Positions 22,770-32,986 of a DNA stretch of 64,000 nucleotides are shown piece after piece. The notes under the pieces are model-generated. The model saw only the letters and a list, made by a program, of their open reading frames with translations. It did no database searches and had not been told where the DNA came from. The DNA lies in NCBI GenBank assembly GCA_036674765.1, contig JARVKI010000063.1:1-64000 (forward strand), in the 5' to 3' direction. Numbering within the stretch: the stretch's first letter is position 1; each line of letters begins with the position of its first letter. Source of the DNA: Seiridium cupressi. Lineage: Eukaryota > Ascomycota > Sordariomycetes > Amphisphaeriales > Sporocadaceae. Both the position numbers and the translations under genes were made by a program.

Positions 22770-23323
22770 GCCTAGCACTCGGTGCTGCTCTGCAGCTCAG
22801 AGAACAATGACCGAATGGATAGTATGCTTGTAGGACGGGTTGACGTCAACAAGCAGAGAAGGCGCTGATGTGATAGATATACCGCGGAGCATTGTTGACA
22901 TCGGAAGAGGTACCCCGAGGTTGGTTTGGGATGATGATACATACCACCCACAGGTGACTGAGAAGTTTCGACTGTTGAGCGCTCTCTTCACCTGACTCCT
23001 TAGATTTCTGCATAGGCAAAGAAAAATGGCCCTTTCACCGAACAAACAAGCATCAACAGACCATGAAATTGTCATATGAACATCGTGCTCGCGCATTTTG
23101 CTTAAATTCCTTTTACAGCGCTACGTCAGTCGATGCCGCATGGTCAAATCCCTATCCACTCCCTGGAGGATGTATATAGTACACAAACGGATCTATACTA
23201 CCAGACACCCCAAAACGCCATCGTTCTCCCTTTGTCTATTAAGTCGTACACCATTATGTGAGCGTTTCCGCGTTTCATGCTCTTGTAGGTTCTCTATACA
23301 CGTTCGTGCAGGCGGCGTCTCCT
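22770..23323. other. Convergent spacer profilin / GOT1
   Basis: The profilin (+) and GOT1 (-) genes end facing each other across 554 bases, which must include both 3' UTRs. Nothing else was recognised. Confidence 0.5.
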
Positions 23324-24069
23324 TTACACTGGCAACTCGGCATTTCGTCTGCCCAGGCCAGATCTGTCCACAAGAACACCAATGTAAGGGCCAATGACGG
23401 GAATGTTCCTCGCAAAACCAGCTATCGTGCCCAGGAAGTCGCCAAAGAGTACCATAATTCCGTATAGTTCCACGGCGAACCCGATCAGCGGCCAGCGCAA
23501 CAGAATCAGGAGCAGCCCGCCGAAGAATGCTGCTGTACCCTTCGCTTTCTGTTTCCGCGCGAAGAAGGCGAGCGTCTTTTGCGGTCCGATGATTATGGTG
23601 AGGCCAATCAGGAAGAGGATCTGTCGGGTTGCAAAGTCAGAAAGGAGGGCTCGGGCGGGATCGTGGAAGGGGGAGCTCGTTTTCGAAGTCGAAGCGCCTT
23701 GGTCTCAGGAACCAAGATGGAAGAGACTCACGTTGCCCATTGCTAGCCTGTCAGAGGAAATCAATCAGTATCTATCTATTCACATGATGGCGTAGGCGCA
23801 AGAACGGTTGATACAGGGACAAAAGCTTGCGACTTACATAGCTCTGTCGAAGAACATCATCACACCACCGATGAGGAAGAAGCCTCCTGCGCACGACCTG
23901 TCAGTTCACCCAAGCCGAGAGGCAGCGCCGTTTCCGCCTTGAATAAACATACCGCCTGAGCAAAAGGCTACTCCAATCTCTGTGTGTCCATGTTAGTGGC
24001 GCAATCGGGATACTGGTTCGCAGGAAACCCCTGAAGCTCGAGCTTACTTTGCGTATCCGACAACCACAT
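23324..24069 (-). CDS. GOT1: Golgi transport protein Got1
   Basis: Five exons on the - strand (24069-24048, 23979-23953, 23886-23838, 23747-23732, 23620-23324) join to 136 aa, matching the family size of about 138. The start MWLSDTQKIGVAFCSGGGFF is diagnostic. Four hydrophobic segments follow (about 8-28, 33-52, 66-88 and 90-110), with a short cytosolic loop GPQKTLAFFARKQKAKGT between the second and third. Got1 is a small tetraspanning protein of ER-derived vesicles and early Golgi that supports ER-Golgi transport and COPII cargo sorting. The first four exons are tiny (16-49 bases) and would be missed by ORF scanning. The last exon carries more than two thirds of the protein. Confidence 0.93.
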
Positions 24070-25401
24070 GGTAGGCATCTTGGGGCTATTTTGTCTGACC
24101 TGCGAGGTCTGCAATGCGATACTCGTTGGAAGAGGAAAGGAATTCAGGCCAACGATACACTCATATCAAAGTTGTGACTGGCGCAACCGTAGTACGTTTA
24201 AGCTTAGTAGTCTAATTGGGGAAAAAAAAGTTGGGGACGTGTTCGCAGCTCTCATTAAACACGAGCCAGGGGTTTGTGCTCAAACCATATCACGACTCTC
24301 TCTCGTGCTCATTCCATCCGATTCCGCTGGAAAATGCGTCACTTAGCACTTGGCCACGGTGCATTTCCTCATTGTTCGTTCACAGCCCTTAGCGAAGTTT
24401 GACTTGATGTCTGGCAGGATTGCAGTCTGCCCCAGCTTCCCATCAGGACAGACTGGAAGTTGCGGATTCGCGACACGACGCGCACGAGACCTGCAGCTGT
24501 CCAAGGTGGGATGCGCAGCTGCGACGATTTCGATGGGCGCTGGCAGTCAACCAGCGATAAGCATTTTCTATGGGGTCCACTACAATTTGAGCGGATCTCT
24601 TCCGTGCCGGCATTCCCAACCAGAGAGAAGAAATAAAAAAGATGGCTGGTACGCTCAAATCTCTACACGGTCACTGCAAATTTGGGCACTTGATCCTCAA
24701 CACGTTTGTGACTTCAGACCAGCCATATAAGGTCTGTCAGTACAGCAGAGCACACAATTGCTGGACTTTCCGTTGGGGGTCAATTTCGCCAGTAGGAAAC
24801 ATGAGTCGGTATTAGGTTGTCTTGTCGGTAGTCTTCGTGCTGCCAGACAGTAACTCATGGTACCGCAAAGGGTATGTATTCGCTAGAACTATGAGAAGGG
24901 CACAAACCACAGCCCATCGGTCATGTCTCTCATGCAAGTATTGCAATCCTGCCGCGGCGACTACAGCTTTACAGCTATGGTAACTGAGTTTGGTTCCTCC
25001 ATTCATCCTCGGTACCCGTCAGTTACAGGCAGAGAACAAATTCTCTATCACGATTAAGCCGGAGCGTATACCTCGCCATCCAGTCTGCCGAAAGGTGACT
25101 GGTGCATAGGATAAGCTTGACTTTGTTGGTCGAACATTCCTATAATTTAACCCCTTTTCCCGCTCCGAATGAAATGCTTTCTTGTGCGCACCAAGCCTTC
25201 TGCACTGTCATATCCCCCCATAGTTTCACACCAGGAATTCGTCGTGCTGGGCAAAATTCGTAATGTGATCTAGTAATTGCCAATCCGTAACGCCTCTAGC
25301 AAACGCCTGACGCTGCTGCAGTAATACATCCCTTGAAATGACACCCAACAGGTCGCTGACCATGAGCCCTCATGTCGGCCTCTTTTGAACTCTCGGATCG
25401 A
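24070..25401. other. Spacer GOT1 / IES6
   Basis: Both flanking genes read leftward, so this 1.3-kb spacer should contain the GOT1 promoter and the IES6 3' UTR. I see no ORF or RNA gene that I can support. Confidence 0.5.
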
Positions 25402-26004
25402 TCATTTCAGCACTGTATGCGCGCCTCTAGCTTCTAGATATTGCTCCGCTACACTCTGCGGCAGACTGCGGACAAACCCAAAGACCTCCTTATTGTGATA
25501 CCTCAGTCTGCTCTTAGGATCCAAGTAGGGTGCCGGTAATCCTGTGACATCGCAGTAGCGTTTGGTATGAGCCAGCGATGGCGCACTCTCGATGTTCGTG
25601 TACGTAGCGCTCGGCGCTGAAGTCGTGGCACCTCCCAGGCCACTACCAGGCTTCAGGCTCTTCTCCAGCACCAGTTTGCTCAAATTTCTCGACGCCTGGG
25701 CGAGGTTTGGCTGTAGGTTCGAGCTGCCAGTGGTGGAAAAGGCAGGCGTCGAGGTGCCCGAGGTCGAGAGGCCGTTCTCATCAACGGCGGGTGCGGGAGT
25801 AGCGGGGCCGCTGTCGCCGTCCTGAGGTGTCGCGATGGTGGAGGCCTCCTTGCGCGAGGCATCGCCGAGAATGGCCTTGATGTTTTTGTTGCGGCGCTGA
25901 TTCGGGCGCCAGTTGGTGTTGCGGAAGGACTTTGGTATAGAGTGGATATCGAGCTCATCAATGAGCTCCTGGTGGGCTACTTGGGCTTCTGTCGGGGCTG
26001 CCAT
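25402..26004 (-). CDS. IES6: INO80 complex subunit Ies6 (YL1_C domain)
   Basis: A single exon encodes 200 aa. Residues about 20-50 hold the conserved basic motif (PKSFRNTNW then RRNKNIKAIL). A Ser/Thr/Pro-rich linker follows. Residues about 145-180 form a YL1 C-terminal domain (KRYCDVTGLPAPYLDPKSRL, then RYHNKEVFGFVRSL). This order of a FRN-W basic motif plus a YL1_C domain identifies Ies6/INO80C rather than the larger Vps72/YL1 protein of SWR1. Ies6 binds Arp5, and the pair couples the INO80 ATPase to nucleosome sliding. ARP5 itself is encoded 1.4 kb away. The neighbour across a 316-base divergent spacer is DAD4. Confidence 0.92.
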   Translation of the reverse strand: MAAPTEAQVAHQELIDELDIHSIPKSFRNTNWRPNQRRNKNIKAILGDASRKEASTIATPQDGDSGPATPAPAVDENGLSTSGTSTPAFSTTGSSNLQPNLAQASRNLSKLVLEKSLKPGSGLGGATTSAPSATYTNIESAPSLAHTKRYCDVTGLPAPYLDPKSRLRYHNKEVFGFVRSLPQSVAEQYLEARGAHTVLK

Positions 26005-26320
26005 GGTTGAGATATCTCAGAGAGCCGCGTGAGGAATAGGGTTGAGACGGGAAATGCGTTTTGATAATGCTCGATTGCCTCGTAAGCCTTGTGGTGGTGG
26101 GTGAGAAAGATTGTTGGTGTTGCGTCTTTCTGGTTGCTTGCGAGGCTGAATGAATGGAAGCTCTCGGAATGGGAAGTGATCGGTGCTTCCACTTCCAAGG
26201 TCCGACAACTTAGTACTTGGGAGGTTGCACCACCCACTCAGAACTTCAATCGTCCATTAAACCAAAACAAGGGCGACAACACATGATCTATGCCAGAAAT
26301 CTGCACATAGCCAAGGAAAA
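26005..26320. promoter_or_regulatory. Compact divergent promoter IES6 / DAD4
   Basis: Only 316 bases separate the start codons of two outward-facing genes, so both promoters must be shared or interleaved here. No TATA box is obvious on either side. Confidence 0.55.
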
Positions 26321-26770
26321 ATGGTAAGACCACACCCATGTGGACAGCTCATTCTACAGCAACCCATTCTGACGTCTTTATAGGAAAGCCCTCATGAACA
26401 TCAGCAGAACCTCCTGCTTTCGCGCATCATCACCAACGTTGTAAGGCGGCTTGCCAGAACAGAGTTGAGCTGGGCAAGAATCTCAATAACACCAGTATCA
26501 CAGGAAAAGCTCAACGAGTCCGTCATGGTCATGAACAAGCAATTACAGGTACGAGATAGATGATTTATATATTTCACCAATGCTGCCAAGCTTACAATCG
26601 ATCAGGATATCAACGTTCAGAACATGAACATTGAGCTTGTGGCCCAAATGTTCAAGAACTACCAGTCTAACGTTCTATTCCATCTAGAAGGTTGTCACTT
26701 AGTAATCCGAAACCGCAATAGCTAAGCTAACATGTGGGCAGCCACGGATGGTCTTAAGGAGCCTTCGTAA
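26321..26770 (+). CDS. DAD4: DASH complex subunit Dad4
   Basis: Five exons (26321-26323, 26384-26440, 26504-26548, 26606-26690, 26742-26770) encode 72 aa. The first exon is just the ATG, followed directly by a GTAAGA donor. Exons 2, 3 and 4 start exactly at conserved positions ([45 protein letters not shown]) and the C-terminus reads [12 protein letters not shown]. The length and the pattern of a PHEQ-like start, N-LNESV and YxSSVxFxLEAT closely match Dad4 of the DASH/Dam1 ring. That complex couples kinetochores to microtubule plus ends in fungi. The gene lies between IES6 and ARP5. The gene is invisible as an ORF because no exon exceeds 85 bases. Confidence 0.93.
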
Positions 26771-27421
26771 TACTAATGGATATGTGATCATAATGGAACG
26801 AGATGGCGATTGAGACCCTGTGCATAGCAACAATGGTGACTACTAGGAATGGATTCCATGGGCTTAGTACATTGTAGTTACTAGGCGTCCAGGCCGTATG
26901 GACGGAAATAGCATTTTGAGTGTGAGGGCCTTCGTACAGTACCCAGCTGAGCCAGGCATGATAATGAGATCAGGAGACTGTGTACATGTGTCTCCCTATG
27001 TCGGCTTGCTTCCAGTGAACACCACTTCTTATGCTCAAGCAAAAGAGTAGCGGACCTGAGTGACCTGCCCCTCTACGCGATCTAGTCACGTCTTTCACAA
27101 CCATAGACGCGGTAAATGGCCATAGCTCCCGCCAAAGAATGGAGCGCACGCCCCCTGCAGGCGCACTGCAATTGTCAGCCTTGCATGGCAAGGGTGGGAG
27201 ATAATGTTCGAGGTGTTGGTTAACGGAATGACATGAGGTACTGCAAACCAGCGCAACCCACCGTGCGTCCCTTGATCTCACCTTGAGCCAATTGACACCA
27301 ACGGACAACGCGCACAACGCGCACGCACTGTGAAGTTTGGGGCTTGCCCTCCCACGACGACTTTGCATCCCATCATGCAACGCCGCGCAACACCATCGTG
27401 AACCGAGACCATCACCTGAAG
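26771..27421. promoter_or_regulatory. ARP5 upstream region
   Basis: This 651-base spacer follows DAD4 and precedes ARP5, both rightward. It should hold the DAD4 3' UTR and the ARP5 promoter. No clear element was recognised. Confidence 0.45.
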
Positions 27422-30372
27422 ATGGCGCCTTCTGCGATCGACCCAACCACCCAGGTGCTGGGAGAGCTCCCGGCACGCGAGGAGAAGACATACCCTGCAG
27501 CGAGAATCTATCCAGTCAAGGAGGTTCGCTTTGAGAAGCACACGCCTCCACAGCCTGATGGCAGAGAGAAGGCGTTGGCGCAGCCCCAGGGGAGCGCCGC
27601 AATAGTCATTGACAATGGTGCGTCGTTGCCGCTCACGTTTCGGACCTAGAGCACTAACACGATGCGGTACCCAGGCTCCTCTGCCGTCCGAGCAGGATGG
27701 TCATTCGAATCCAAGCCGAGATTCGCCCTGCCCCCAATCATGGCCAAGTACAGGGACCGCAAGTTGGGCAAGACATACTCTTTTGCCGGAATCGACTGCT
27801 ATGCCGATACGACTGCGCGCGGGCACATCAGGAACGCCTTCGAGGCCGGAACTGGCATTGCCAGCAACTGGGATGTAATGGAACATGTGCTGGACTGGAC
27901 CTTTCTCAAGCTAGGAATGAACGGCAGCGAAGGCTCAATCGACATGCCCATTGTCTTGACCGAAGCTGTTGCAAACCTCCCTTACTCAAGAAAATGTAAA
28001 GTGATACTACTATAAACCTATCCCTGGCTATGAGCGCTGACACTTCTATAGCTATGAACGAGATTATCTTCGAATGCTATGGCGCGCCGTCTCTGGCTAC
28101 CGGCATCGACTCCTTATTCTCGTATCGCTATAACAAGGGCCAGACTGGCCTCGTTGTATCCTCGTCCTACAGCTCGACGCATGTCATACCAGTTTATAAC
28201 TCTAAAGCGATGCTTGCCCAGGCGATTAGACTGAACTGGGGCGGCTGGCATGCTGCAGAGTATCTCTTGAAACTTATCCGCTTGAAGTATCCATCATTTC
28301 CCGGAAAGCTCAACGCTTCCCAAGCCGAGAACATGTTACGCGATCACTGCTATCTCTCCAAGGACTACGACAGTGAAGTACGGTCATACCTGGACTGGAC
28401 TGGGCTGGAGGACAGAGATGTTGTCATCCAATATCCTTTCACCGAAGAAGTCATCGTACAGAAGAGCGAAGAAGAGCTTGCACGCATAGCAGAGCGGAAG
28501 AAGGAAAGTGGCCGAAGACTCCAGGAGCAGGCGCAGAAGATGCGCCTTGAACGCCTGATGCGTAAGGAGCAGGAGCTCGAATACTACAAACAGCTCCAGG
28601 AGAAAATCGTCAATGCCAACAAGAAAGACACAAAACGATTGCTTGATGGTGACGACCTAAAGGATGAAGCCCACCTGGACCGCATGATCAAGGAACTTGA
28701 AAAGTCCGTGAGGAAGGCCCGCAACAAGGACCTGGGTATTGACGTGGAAGAGCAGCAAGAGGCTCCGGATTTCAGCCTATTGGATGCTCCCGATGATCAA
28801 CTCGACGAGGCAGCCTTGAAGGCGAAGAAGCAGCAGCGCTTGATGAAGTCTAACCACGACGCCCGTGCTCGTGCCAAGGCAGAGAAGGAGGCCGAGAAGG
28901 CTCGTGTAGCAGCTGAAGAGCAAGCCGACCTGGACCGTCGCGAGAACGACCTTGAAGGCTGGCTTGAGGAGAAGCGGGCGGCTCGTGCCGAGGTCATGCA
29001 ACGCATGAAGGAGCGGGATCGACTCAAGGCTGACTTGGGCAATCGCAAATCACTCGCTTCACAAATCCGGATGAAGTCTATTGCCAACCTTGCCTCCGAC
29101 GGACCACGCGGCAAACGGCGTCGTGGCGGTGACGATGATAATTTCGGTGCCAATGACGACGACTGGGGTGTTTACCGCGACATAGCAGTCGGGCAGGACG
29201 CCAGCGACGACGAGGAAGGCGAGGAGGATCTAGAAGGCAACCTCAAGTCCCTAGAGGACGACCTACTCCGCTACGATGTCAATTTCAGTCATGATGACAC
29301 ATTCGAGGCACAAAACGACTGGAGTCGGTCTCTTCTGCATGCATTTACACGCGGCCCGCGGCCATTTACGGGTTCCCAAGCTGAGATCAACCAACTTCAT
29401 CTCAACGTCGAGCGCATCAGAGTGCCCGAGGTCGTATTCCAGCCCTCAATCGCCGGCGTGGACCAGGCAGGACTTCTTGAGATTGTTGGCGACATTCTGA
29501 ACCAGCGCTTGGTCGGCATCCCGACTCTCAATCGAGATGGTTTTCTGCACGACGTGTTCCTGACCGGGGGCAACACCATGTTCGAGAATTTCGACTACCG
29601 GCTGCAGCAAGGCCTTACAGCGCTTTTGCCCGCTGATAGCCCACTCACTATTCGGAGGGCAAAGGACCCAGTCCTGGATGCCTGGAAGGGAGCCGCCGGC
29701 TGGGTAGGCTCGTCTGGCTACAAAACAGCCGTGGTCACAAGGGCCGAGTGGCAGGAGAAAGGAGGGGATTATCTGAAGGTGAGTTCCGTCTGACTGCATA
29801 CACGCCGTGGTTGCTTCCTAGCCGCCCCAACGTTTTCCATGTCAATTACCCCATCGGTGCCCTTCCAAAACAAGCATTGATTTCCCACTTTCCCGGCTCT
29901 GTTATGCAATCCTGCCACGCCTGCTCGTATGTACCCTGCCGCGCTATGAGGTGTACAGCTCGCAGGTATGAGATGGGAAGTCGTGGAAAGTAGAGCAGTT
30001 GCTTGCCAGGAAAGTGACATAAGCGAGCCTCGCATCCGTGATCGCGGGACCGACAAGGATGCTCCAGGGGGCGTGTCGTCTCGTGGTTGGACCATCCTGA
30101 AACACCCTGTTCAGCAATCACATTATTGACCAAGACCGGGCGGTCTTATTGTTCTATGAGATTGGCCTTGCTGCCGTGTGCGAGACCACGAGTGCGAGCA
30201 ACTTATTACCTATTTGGGGTACACATGCATATGGCTTTCCCTACGAATTCCCTTTGCAAAACCCATCTCATGACCCTCTTCCCCCCAACAATTCACCGAA
30301 GGTCGGGGTCACGAACGCTGACATTGATTCTTCTGCTTCTAGGAACATGACCTCGGGAACAGCTGGTCTTAG
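27422..30372 (+). CDS. ARP5: Actin-related protein Arp5 (INO80 complex)
   Basis: Four exons (27422-27617, 27675-27995, 28052-29778, 30343-30372) give 757 aa, near yeast Arp5. The actin fold is split. The N-terminal part has the nucleotide-site strand (IVIDNGSSAVRAGW) and PYSRKSMNEIIFECYGAPSL. A large charged helical insertion at about residues 300-520 is rich in Glu, Lys, Arg and Gln. The fold resumes with FLTGGNTMFENFDYRLQQGL and WKGAAGWVGSS. The last exon adds only EHDLGNSWS after a 564-base intron; without it the frame would run into intron and end VSSV. Arp5 with Ies6 forms the INO80 module that grips nucleosomal DNA and stimulates sliding. The insertion is the part that contacts Ies6 and nucleosomes in known structures. 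Confidence 0.94.
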
Positions 30373-31354
30373 AAACATATGTGCCAAGCAATGGGAGCGT
30401 GGAGGTTGACAAAGGCTGGCAACATGGGATAGAAAGATTCGTCGGCAGATTTCAGCACGGGCATATTGATACACCTTGTGGAGGGCGCTCAAAAAAAAGA
30501 ACCAGAAATGGTACAGCAAATGATGTTGCCTTTTCGGTGAAGCAAAGATTGCTTGTATGTCAGCGGGATAGAATCGTTGAAATTAAGCAGGTTAAGGAAA
30601 GGCCTGTGTACCCACATGATGCTTTGCATATGGACACTGGGACAAGTCTCAAAATTGTGCAAGGACGTCATTCGCGACAGAGGATATCCATCTGACTATC
30701 CCAGGACCCGATAGCACTGAATGTATGTTCCAGGCTCGCTTGATCGATCCGGCCGTTCCGTGTGAAACACGCCTCTACACACAACACCACCACAGACAGC
30801 CTGTCAGACCCGACGCTGGGTGAGGCTGCAGGGCCAGCCGACCGGTAGTCCCCCTCAGTGATTACGCATTTATGGTAAACAAGAGAATTAGGATGTGCAC
30901 TCTCGTGGCTCCACGCGGGGATTAGAATTCGGCATTCCCATTTGCCTCCAAAAGCAATCCTTGCCGTGGCGAAAGGATGCTAAATGCCCATCAAGCCCGC
31001 CCTATACCTCTCGGGACGGGTAATAAATACAGAAGCTACTTGGATTTTTGCAGTGCTTCATGGCATTCCACGAAGCCGTCCCGAACTCAGTAAAATGACC
31101 ACATACGCCTAAAACTGATGTTGGACGGAGAGCACAACGGTTCCCTAACGCCGCTCTAAACGAAGTACTGGTCGATGCCTTTAATGACTCGCTCATGCCT
31201 GACTTCCTCCCATAACCACTATTAGTTAGAACTGGACCAAGTCATATTCGTCATCCGTTAGATCGTCCTGTTCGCCCGCCTCTGACTCGGTCGATCCAGT
31301 GGACAATCTGTACACATCTCCATCAATACGCCCCGGATGATTATTCATAGCTTC
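30373..31354. other. Convergent spacer ARP5 / kapC
   Basis: ARP5 (+) and kapC (-) end toward each other across 982 bases. Only short ORFs without family signals are present. Both 3' UTRs presumably lie here. Confidence 0.5.
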
Positions 31355-32986
31355 CTATGCTCTCAGGGACGAAGATGGCGGTAACGGCTCGTGCAACCTC
31401 CGAGCGTCGTCATCACGACGAGGGCCTTCGTTCTCCGCCTTAAATTTGGAATAGCCGTCCGAGTAACCGTCAGCAGCGGCTCCATGCGCCCTGAGCCCAT
31501 TGACTGCTGCAGCAACGTCCGCGAGTGACCCAGCAGAGGGTCCATTTGTCGCAGGCTCGATAGCACTGCTGGGAGCCGGAGGAGCAGGCCTGGGCGGAGG
31601 CGGCAGTTGGAGATTCGGAGGCGGTTGGGGGACCTCGCCTTGAACATCTAACAAGCGTGACTGTAATTGTATGACGTACTCGCGTAAAGCATAGTTGTCA
31701 TTTTGGATGGCTTTATAGCTATGCTCCATCTCGTTGTAATCGCGAACTTGTTGTTCTAACTTTTTGATGTAATGCTCCTTTCTTTGCCGGAAAGCTCGCT
31801 AAGCACATGATCAGTCATTTAAGCTTTCAAGACAAGGCCATGACATTTAGTTGAAGTTAGGAAAAGGACGGTGCACGCGTGGGGGCGTAGCCCACGACCT
31901 CGAGCAGCACTCCGATATGTCTAGGCGACGGCGCTCGAAATGTAAATATGTAGAGATGCACGGAAGAATCCATCCCGTTCGACACCACCCTGTTGTCAAA
32001 TGGATATGTTGTCTCCCGTACCTCGGCTTAAGCTGTTCGTGTGCCACCCTGTTTGCACCCTCCCGGGCTTTGGGGACGAAAAACAACGTGCGCTATTATG
32101 GGAGGCTTACCTGGGCGGCTCTATTCTGCGCTGCGCGTTTTGATTGAGAAAGTTCCCGCTTTGCTTTCCGTCCATCGGGTCCAGAAATATCGGGATCATG
32201 ATCTATCAGGTCCTGGACGGCCATGGCAGAGGCAGCAGAACTCGAGGGGCCCATTCCAGATGGGCCAGGTGGCATGGTATCAAGAGCAGGCGCAAGGTTG
32301 GCGTCTACCCTCAGTTGTGGGTGTATATGAGTCTGAGAATTTATGCTAGGCTGGTTGTAGCCATGTGGTTGTGCTGGTAGCGGGACAGGCTGATGGGGAA
32401 GACTTGTCCTGGCTTCGTCCGAAGCAGCTTCCGAATTGTCCAGGTGACTTGCAGCTGCTTGAGCAAGCTTGGTGCGCAGGTCTAATTCCTCTGTAGCGAC
32501 GTTGTCCAAGGTCAGTTTCCAAATGTTGACTGACGGTGTTTCCCTCGGGGTACCGGGTGTGGAAGAACGGAAAACGCCAGAGGATATAAGAACCAGTAGC
32601 AACGGGACAGCAGGTGGGAAGTGGGCCGGAACGGGAATATGTATGATAATGAAACTCTCCGACCTGGGCCTAAGAGCGGGTATTTGGTAACCAAGTTGGC
32701 CGGTGAGTGGATAGGGAGGAGGGGGATGTACATGTAACGCAAGACCGAAGGCCATGTAAAGTTGCGGCTACATTTCTGGCGCCAGCATGAGACGTTGATT
32801 ACATATACAGGAAGGGGTTAAACGACCTTAGCATGGTGTATGAGAGGGGAGGTGAACGTAATACGCTCGGAGATGGTGGGGTGCAGCTGTAGAGAAGACG
32901 AAGCATGACGGAAGCAGAGGCCTGTAGGGGTCGAGAGCCAAGAAGAACGCATCACACTTACCATGGAAGCTTGTATCACCCTGCAT
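31355..32986 (-). CDS. kapC: bZIP transcription factor KapC
   Basis: Exons 32490-32111 and 31798-31355 are well supported. A short first exon (32986-32962) with a GTAAGT donor is my best choice for the start and joins in phase, giving 282 aa. The bZIP basic region is KAKRELSQSKRAAQNRAAQ followed by RAFRQRKEHYIKKLEQQV, with the 312-base intron falling exactly between RAAQ and RAFRQ (residues 135/136). The zipper continues through MEHSYKAIQNDNYALREYVI. The N-terminal LAQAAASHLDNSE and the C-terminal QSRLLDVQGEVPQPPPNL segments are typical of KapC, a Yap-like factor conserved in Pezizomycotina that binds DNA as a dimer in the nucleus. The 471-base first intron and exon 1 are the uncertain parts; an ATG further upstream or in exon 2 is possible. 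Confidence 0.85.
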
